Source: Asterias rubens (taxonomy: Eukaryota > Echinodermata > Asteroidea > Forcipulatida > Asteriidae). Taken from it: a stretch of DNA of 64,000 bases. A program made the position numbers and the translations under genes. Of this stretch, positions 56,896-64,000 are shown in pieces. The stretch is from NCBI RefSeq assembly GCF_902459465.1, contig NC_047063.1, positions 20,735,685-20,799,684 on the forward strand. The letters are read 5' to 3'. Every line of letters begins with the position of its first letter. Position 1 is the stretch's first letter. The notes below the pieces were generated by a model. It saw only the letters and a list, made by a program, of their open reading frames with translations. It did no database searches and had not been told where the DNA came from.

Positions 56896-59800
56896 TTAAA
56901 AGTCCGCTTGTGTAATGGTCATGGGGTTCACTATTCCTTCTATATGTCGCAACTCGTTCTCACTTGATTGCATCAAAAGTCCAGTTTTCACGGCTACGTC
57001 ACTAACTGAAATGTCCTCACCATCGGTTACGGCGTACGCTGGATTGACACATCCAGCGTCTTCGTCAAATTGCTCTGCGCCGCCAAGTTCTAACCGGCTT
57101 GGTCCAGAATAAACAGCCTGTATTTCAGTCTCTTCAGGCGGCTCGATGGTAGATTCCGCGTCGAGTAGTTTGCAAGGTTTGTTTCGTCTGCGGCTGATGG
57201 AAACACCAAAAGTCAGCATAGATCCGACGAAGAGGACGCCCCCACCGACGAAGTAGGCGACATCATAACTAAGAAGGTTGTCATAAACAACACCTGTAAT
57301 TATAAATAAAATGAAACATGAGAAATTAATAGATGAGCACCTAAAGATGCCAAAGTGCATGACAGCATTTTTTGTGACGTTTTTTTTTGTTAACAATTAC
57401 TATTATAAGGTGTGATCCCTGGCTACACGGCAGTTAACGGTTGTATGGCTTCTGACTGGCACCCCGAACAAAGATATTGACAAAATAGGGACACCGCCAA
57501 TGTAGGGCTAGATAGCTCAGTTGGTAGAGCGCCGGCACGTTAATCCGGAAGTCGTTGGTTCGAATCTCACTCTAGTCAATTCTTTGTTCAACCCCCAAAA
57601 TCATTACCCAGTCAGTTTCCCTTGTGGTTTATATTGATAGTTAATATTATACTCTTGTTTAAAATTGTGGGGGAAATGGATTTAATTGATCAACCGTAAA
57701 CTTTTTCATAATTAAAAACAAAATGGACGACAATTCCCCCCCCCTTGCCTCGATGTGGACGTATTAGTTGTCGGTATTTGTTTAAAATGCATTTCCACAG
57801 TTCCGTACACTATTTCCAAACTAAACAACCCAGCAATGGTTGCGAATGACAACTAACTGTCAACAAAGTAGGAGGGTTTTTAGAACGTAAAACTGAATTC
57901 ACCTGTTACCAGTACTCCGATGATGTCCCCAAGGCCCCAGAAAAATAACTGCGCACCGTAAGCGCCAGACGCATCGGATGGTTCCACGAAGGAACGCACG
58001 GCAACTATCAACACGGACGCAGTCAACCCGGCCGCCATCCCCATAAACACTGACGAGATAACCAACGGTAAGAATGTCACTAACCACGGCGTAAGTACGT
58101 CCGTTACGCTGAAGAGAAGCATGGACCATGCGTAGGTCATCTCCGCTGTGATGTATTTCTTATCAATGAACCATCCGTGTGTGACTCTAGCGAAGGTGCT
58201 TCCAGCTCCTATCGTCGAGAGAAGTAGCGAAGCAAGCTCTGGCTCGATACCGATCGTCTCTGCCCGAGCTACGGTGTAGACTACACCAAGCTTCCCGAAG
58301 CCATGGCACACTGCTCCGATCATTAGGATGATGAACTGCGTGTTGTGGGCAAGACGTCTCAGGCCATACGTCTCCAACAAGAAATATTTAAATCCGAAAA
58401 GGTATTCCAGAAGACGTTCATAAAGAGAGGACTGTCTGGTCGATTCGCGAATGGGCGTTTGATCGGCTCTGTCATCGTCGACTGCGACGCATGGTGGGCC
58501 GTCACTCGGAGGAGGGAACCCAGCCTTGTGTTCTGTGGAACCGGCATATTTATCTGTAATATCACCATTGCTCAATGTTGTATAGCTAGGACTGTCGTGT
58601 CCATGACCTTCTCCAGTTGACCTCAAAGTCAGATTTGGTTTGACTCCATATTGTTGATTCATATCCCCATGCACAATACCCGCTGTTTCCGAAGCGGTTC
58701 TAGTTTCCATCTCATGATAACTATTCTTAGATTGCAGGTCGTGTTTAGGTCGAGCTGACCTCGGTACATGAGGTCGAGTTGTCTTCGCCACATTGGTTCG
58801 CATAAGAGCTCCTGCCGCTACAATGTGAAACCCCATCGCCGCTACGATAAGCATGGATCCTCGCCAGCCGTACAGGTCAATAAGGAAGGTGTACAGAGGG
58901 GCGAACGCCAACTGGCCTAAGCTGATACCTGATGTCGCTACACCAACAGCAAAGGTGAATCTCGTCTTGAAGTACATCCCCATAGCTTGAAAAACTGCGG
59001 ATAACGACAAACTCGCCCCCAATGCTGAAAAGTAAAACAAAATGCAAATTATTGTTAGGATCAAACTTCAAACTATATACCTCTGCATGGACGTCGTCCA
59101 GCCGTCATCTTAGAGGTTAATCGATGACGAACAATCAAAACGCTCAGATTAATGGTGTTTGAAGCTTTGCATGGTGTGGAGAATAAGAGCAACTATAAAT
59201 ATAAATACTAACAGTAAACTTGGCGAAGGAGTGGTGGCTCTAAAAAGAGCCGGTTTGGTCTCGACGTTTTGAACAGTATACTCTGCTCGTCTTCAGGAGA
59301 AAAAGTAAATTAATATGCAAATTATTGTTAGGATGAAGACGAGCAGAGTATACTGTTAGACAGTTCGAAACGTCGAGACCAAACCGGCTCTTTTCAGAGC
59401 CACCACTCCTTCAAAAGAGTTTTTTACCCATGGTTGTACCCGCAAGTTTGCTATTAATATTTAAATTTGTAGTTGCTCTTACGCTCAGATTAGTATGCAC
59501 GGTGCACAGGTTTGGCCAATGAACGGCGGCTTTTTGACGTCTGGGTGAGGGCGCTCCTCTGATTTGACATCATGTGTGTAACTAATGCACACTAACATTA
59601 GCTTGCAACGTAATGATCATCACAATAATTACTAAATTTTGGGAGTCAAGATTCCATGCACAGTGAGAAAATTTATGTTGAAATTTGTTGGATGCGTATA
59701 CGCAGTGTCAGTGAATGTTAGATGGATTGCTACTAACGTCATTGATCGCCATGTTTGATATAAAATAATTTAAAAAGGGTGTACGCGTGTACGCCACGAC

Positions 59801-61833
59801 TCGTTGCCAATGATAGCCTTTCACGCGTAGAAGTTTTATGAAAGATGGCGGCCAATGCAAGGAATCTATACTATTGAATAATGAATAGACAAGATTTCGA
59901 GTTGACTCGGTCCTTTTAGGCCTACTCTGTGCCGATATACAACGCCAATATTAGGCAAGCACCGGCCCGCTCTGACTGCACGGTACTTCGCAGTACTTGA
60001 CACCGTGGGGTAGAAGCTTGTTTTTTCGAGGTTTTTGAACTTCGTACAAACGAAGTCTGATTTTGCCTCGTTGTACGAGTTTGAAACCTCGAAAAAACAT
60101 GGTTCGACCCCACGGTATCAAGTACTGTTTTGTACCGTGCGGTATAGTATCTAATTATGCAGTTTGTGAGATCAGAGCGAGCATGTGCTTGCCTTAAGAG
60201 CCTTGGACAAGGCTACGCTAATGTGTAATTCTGACACGATAAAAATAACTTCATGCTTTATAAGGAGCAGTCTCTTGAAAACTTGAACATGAGCCCAAAC
60301 CAAGCCTCCCGCCTGAAGACAGACCACCAGAATTCAAGGCAACCGTCACCATCCCTTACATCGGCCACGCATCAGCAGAGTGTACTGCTCGAAACGTCGA
60401 GACCAAACCGGTTCCTTTCAGAGCCACCACTCATTCAAAAGATATTTTACTCATGGTTGTACCCGCAAGTTTACTATTCGTATATATATATTTGTAGTAA
60501 CTCTCATGAGAATTAAAATTTTGTTATATATTATTTTATTAAACTTGAAAAAATTGTATACTTATAAATAAATGAATACATACAAATAAAAATAAATCGG
60601 ACGTACGAAGCGATGAAGCTGTCATCAAAAGACACAGAAAAAAAAGGAGACAAAAAGAAAGAAAATCAAACTAAAAGTAACAGAAATATAGAAATACTAA
60701 CCTGTAACGAATCCATTGCTTAAAATGAGCATTTCTATTGTAGGGGACAAGGCAGCCATTATGAAACCCCCAGTGAGTATTAATCCACCTGCAACCATGA
60801 CTATACGGGGTCCAAACTTGGTGCAAAACATTCCACATATGGGACCTGCAGTTTCAGAATAAAAAATACAATTTTGTAAATTAAGTGTTTCAACATGGCC
60901 GACAAATGATCAGCGTGATGTATATACGTCCGGGTGGCAGTTTGTTTTTCTGTACATGAACATTTTCACTGTCGTAGTTCTTTTCAATGTGCCGTTTTTG
61001 TTTCTTATTTTTTTTCTTTTCAAAATCGATTAAAAACTGGTAATTGTCTTCTCACTTGGTGTATCTCTACCTATGCATAAAATAACAAACCTATGCAAAT
61101 TTGAGCTCGATTGGTCGGCGTCGGGGTTGCAAGATAACTGTTAAAGAAAAAAATCACCCTTGTCACACGAGGTTGTGTGCTTTCTGACGCTTGATTTCGA
61201 TACCTCAAATTCTAAACTTGAGGTCTCGAAATCAAATTCGTGGAAAATTACTTCTTTCTCGAAAACTACGTCACTTCAGAGGGAGCCATTTCTCACAATG
61301 GTTTATACTATCAACCTCTCCCCATTACTCGTAATCAAGAAATGTTTTATGAAAAACAATTATTTTGAGTAATTACCAATAGTGTCCACTGCCTTTAAAA
61401 CAAAAATCAGGAAAATTATTGAGAATGTCAATTCTGTACTACAGGGAAAAAAAATGCGTCAGGTCGTAAAACACAAAGAAAAAGACTTACCAAACATTCC
61501 CCGCATGAGGGAGTGAATTGACAACACTAAACCCACCGTAGTGGCACTGGCCTCAAACGATTCCATCCATACCGTCAAATACACACTCAGTGATGATACT
61601 GAACCAAGTGCTGTGAAATACACGATGAATGCACCAACCAAGACGAGCCACGACCAGCCCGAGTCCATACGGGGCTCAGAGGGTGTCTGCCCCGGTGGGT
61701 TTTCCGACAGCTCCGCTCCCCTAAGCGGACCATCATTGGAGTTGTGGTTCGCATCTGTATGAACTGTCTTCAACGGTTGTTCGTCGAGCTTGTCAACCCC
61801 CGAAAGTACACGATCTTCTAACTTCGAGTCCAT
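56896..61833 (-). CDS. Monocarboxylate-transporter-like protein (SLC16 / MFS), 4 exons
   Basis: Exons on the - strand: 61491-61833, 60702-60845, 57903-59024 and 56896-57293. All three introns are phase 1 and the join is exact (2007 bases, 668 residues). The start ATG at 61833 follows AATA; an in-frame ATG at 61863 is possible. After a ~55-residue polar N-terminus comes Asp-Ser-Gly-Trp-Ser-Trp (57-62), the SLC16 first-helix signature. At about residue 180 Tyr-Phe-Lys-Thr-Arg-Phe-x-Phe-Ala-Val-Gly fits the second conserved motif, followed by Tyr-Gly-Trp-Arg-Gly. Twelve membrane helices are plausible with a long polar loop (about 225-335) between helices 6 and 7, and the C-terminal tail is acidic and cytosolic. 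Family members move monocarboxylates, thyroid hormone, aromatic amino acids or creatine; the substrate cannot be told from sequence. Confidence 0.92.
57447..57577 (+). mobile_element. tRNA-derived SINE with a well-formed tRNA-like head
   Basis: The leader CTTCTGACTGGCACCCCGAAC is shared with 5090 and 13960. The tRNA-like part (57506-57577, 72 nt) has a 7-bp acceptor stem (GGCTAGA with TCTAGTC), a perfect D stem, an anticodon loop reading GTT (Asn-like) and B-box GGTTCGAATCT. The repeated leader argues for a SINE; a functional tRNA cannot be excluded. It lies in the third intron of the transporter gene. Confidence 0.7.
59152..59480. mobile_element. 329-bp hairpin element with 12-bp target duplication
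   Basis: ACGCTCAGATTA flanks both sides (59140-59151 and 59481-59492). AAGAGCAACTATAAATAT faces its complement at the right end, and GAGCAGAGTATACTG arms with CGAGACCAAACCGGCTCTTTT form a long palindrome. It interrupts a diverged relative of the 55541-55936 element, in an intron of the transporter gene. Confidence 0.8.
59950..60223. mobile_element. MULE-like MITE relative
   Basis: GGCAAGCACCGGCCCGCTCTGA at the left and AGAGCCTTGGACAAGGCTA at the right match the element at 55579-55795. The left terminus is truncated. Confidence 0.65.
60365..60500 (+). repeat. GAGCAGAGTATACTG hairpin-family fragment
   Basis: CAGCAGAGTGTACTGCTCGAA, CGTCGAGACCAAACCGG and TGGTTGTACCCGCAAGTTTAC match the right arm of 59152-59480. 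Confidence 0.65.
61030..61398 (+). mobile_element. ~400-bp palindromic MITE family copy
   Basis: GGTAATTGTCTTCTCACTTGG to CCAATAGTGTCCACTGCCTTT with the central CTCAAATTCTAAACTTGAG hairpin. It lies in the first intron of the transporter gene. Confidence 0.85.
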
Positions 61834-62152
61834 TATTATAATTTGACAGACATGGACAGACACAGCCCCATGGAATTATTAGTGTTTTAACAAAGCGTCC
61901 ACTTTTCAGCGCTTCACATTGATTGAAACATTTGACATGTATTGCAACATATGTAAATACTGATGTAAATTGCCCCATCATTGCATTGTTGGTTTTTCTT
62001 ATATTTATTTGATGATAACAATGTAGTCTGTTACGTAATACTATAGTTGCGTGACATTCGAGATCTGTTGTCTCTTCCATGTAAACCGAGGTCTTCCAAT
62101 GAGTGAGATTATTATAAAGTGAAGTACTAATGTGACATTTTAGAGGACAGTT

Positions 62153-62545
62153 AAGCAACCGGACACGTTCGGTAATAATTATCAAAGACCAGTGTTCTCA
62201 CTTGATGTTTCCCAATGTATTATGCATAAAATAACAAAATCTGAAAATTTGGGCTGAAATGGTCAAAAGAATAATGAAAGGAAAAACACCCTCGCTGCAT
62301 TAATTTGTGTGCTTTTAGATGCATCACAAAAGGCTTCAGCTGATGTCTTTCAATATTTGAGTGAGAAATTACCCCTTTCTCAAAAACTTTACTTCAAAGG
62401 TGGCCCGTTCTCACAATGTCTTATATTATCAATAGCTCTCCAATTCTCTCCAACAGCTCTCCAATAGCTCCCAAATGCTTGTTACCAAGAACGCTATTGC
62501 TAACAATTTGTTTGAGTAGTTACCAATAGTGGCCAGTGCCTTTAA
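62153..62545 (+). mobile_element. ~400-bp palindromic MITE family copy, degenerate
   Basis: GGACACGTTCGGTAATAATT to ACCAATAGTGGCCAGTGCC. A small AGCTCTCCAA duplication lies near the end. Confidence 0.7.
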
Positions 62546-63940
62546 GTAAGCAATGTCACCTGATTAATACCATGCAAGGCTCTTCTTTATGACTGGAGTA
62601 TTGCCATGAAACTGTTGTAAGTCGATACCAGTTTGAGATTATGTTATTTGATGGCTAGACTATTATTAGACTGGTCACCAGTCTTTATCGGTAAGTTTGA
62701 CGTTAGACGTTTTGGCTAGAACTAGAATTCGAGAGATTATGTTTATATAATAACAGGAAAAACAATAACTTTTCGTTAAATTTCATGTCATGTTGTCAGT
62801 TGTTTTACAAATTATTCTAGATTTGTTTTCAGTAGGCATACCTCAAACCGACACAAACTATTTCAAAATATGAGCGCTTGCATTATTTTAAGGATTTTAA
62901 AATGAATAAATAATTTGTTCAAAATTATTAGGCTAATAATCGAAATCACCCTCGACCCAAGTCTCCATCTAAAATTGTTGGGTTGAAGTTTGATAATTCA
63001 AATTATTCGCTATATGCCACATCACCATTCATACACTTTATGCGGTTTCAGGTCCTTTGAACAAACTTCTGATATGACGCGAGATAAGTGGTATAGTTTA
63101 TAGGATCCCTTGTCGTACAAAGCCCCTTTCACACGAGAGCAATTTTTCAAGGGTCATTTGCAAAATTCTAGCATGGATGATAAATTTTACAAAGATACCT
63201 CGTGTGAAAGATCTCTTTAAAATATTGTCAAATATGGATACATTTTACAACCATGCTTAAATTAAGCAAGGGTCCAAAGTTAAATTGCTATCGTGTAAAT
63301 AGCATTTAATACACTTTTTAATAGTTTTCAAATAAACACAGTCCGGAACAAAGTGTAATTCGGATTATTTTTTATTCGTGAAAACATTATGGTTTTAGAT
63401 TTTGTCAGTGATTATTTTTCACTATAAACGTGTCAAATTCGGTGGCTGCGATTGAAACAAGAAGGTGCTTTGGAGGTCTGAAAAATACAATTTTCTGGAT
63501 TTTGAACAACAATCCAGATGGACTTCTTTGTATATGGTATGAATTCGATAATAAATGATGTGTTTTCAGTTTGTAACTAGTCGTTTCCCCTAAGCTGTAT
63601 TAAAATAAAACTATTCATCTTCAAACAAAAATCTTAGTAGAAGTTAGACTTGAACCAGACGATAATCAAATTCATCGAATGATGTATTGTACCATCTCGA
63701 TTCCTGAATCTGGGTAATCACGTTGAGCCATTATCAAATTCACCGTCAACGACTGTCAATAGTGTGTGCGTTAGTTCTGTGGCAAAGAGTGGCCATTGAT
63801 CAACGTCACCAGTGTCAGACCTTTCTTGTTTATGTGTCATCTCCTTAAAGACAGGGAAAGTTATTAAGAAGTATGGAATCCCTAAATGGAGCGAGGACCC
63901 AACACTAAGCCCTGCGCACTTAATAGCGCACGTGACCGTC
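62546..63940. other. AT-rich non-coding stretch
   Basis: No gene supported. A diverged inverted-repeat element is likely at about 63119-63305, where CACGAGAGCAATTT faces AAATTGCTATCGTG. Confidence 0.4.
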
Positions 63941-63949
63941 CAAGTTGAG

Positions 63950-63957
63950 TGACGTCA
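63950..63957. promoter_or_regulatory. CRE-like palindrome near the window edge
   Basis: TGACGTCA with a CCAAT on the + strand at about 63990, in locally GC-richer DNA. It may belong to a promoter just outside the window, but short motifs like this also arise by chance. Confidence 0.2.
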
Positions 63958-64000
63958 CGACCGGTTGTCTTTGCGTCATCGATGACAACCAATCAAGTCA

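Overview
The window looks like nuclear DNA of a marine invertebrate, most likely an echinoderm and perhaps a sea star. It is AT-rich and gene-poor, its genes have many introns with GT/AG borders, and it is packed with short palindromic DNA elements, tRNA-derived SINEs and satellites. The echinoderm call is an inference from repeat style and gene content; I could not search a database.

Three host genes can be supported. (1) Positions 1444-23547, + strand: the last 24 coding exons of a large, apparently secreted protein. Its exons join in frame into 1558 residues: about seven and a half copies of a two-part beta-sandwich-like repeat, then an F5/8 type C (discoidin) domain, then a short segment with two Asp-box (BNR-like) motifs. 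The 5' end lies outside the window. (2) Positions 29271-31712, - strand: an almost intronless gene joining a NERD-like (PD-(D/E)xK) nuclease domain to a superfamily-1-type P-loop helicase, with a possible small upstream coding exon at 33050-33182. Part of its coding sequence appears to be an antisense SINE. (3) Positions 56896-61833, - strand: a four-exon monocarboxylate-transporter-like (SLC16/MFS) gene of 668 residues.

The rest is mobile and repetitive DNA. A structurally complete Ty3/gypsy-type LTR retrotransposon lies at 39608-44621 (- strand), with a 5-bp target duplication, damaged frames and a small MITE inside its 5' LTR. A ~400-bp palindromic MITE family occurs about a dozen times. 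One copy is split by 5.2 kb of nested insertions: an inverted-repeat element holding two tandem Helitron-like units, the second of which is broken by a 1.5-kb PIF/Harbinger-like element. There is a 70-bp satellite (37626-39030), a 112-bp tandem repeat (44625-45045) and a 45-bp minisatellite (47455-48640) open on both strands.

Layout: 1-24000 repeat/discoidin gene, with repeats in its introns; 24000-29250 intergenic with SINEs and MITEs; 29271-33200 nuclease-helicase gene; 33200-39600 Helitron-like element, dispersed repeats and satellite; 39608-44621 retrotransposon; 44622-55000 tandem repeats and the nested insertions; 55000-56890 intergenic MITEs; 56896-61833 transporter gene; 61834-64000 mainly non-coding. 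I see no functional operon or gene-cluster logic among the three genes. The nuclease-helicase gene is the best candidate for an undescribed genome-defence-type activity, but that function is only inferred.
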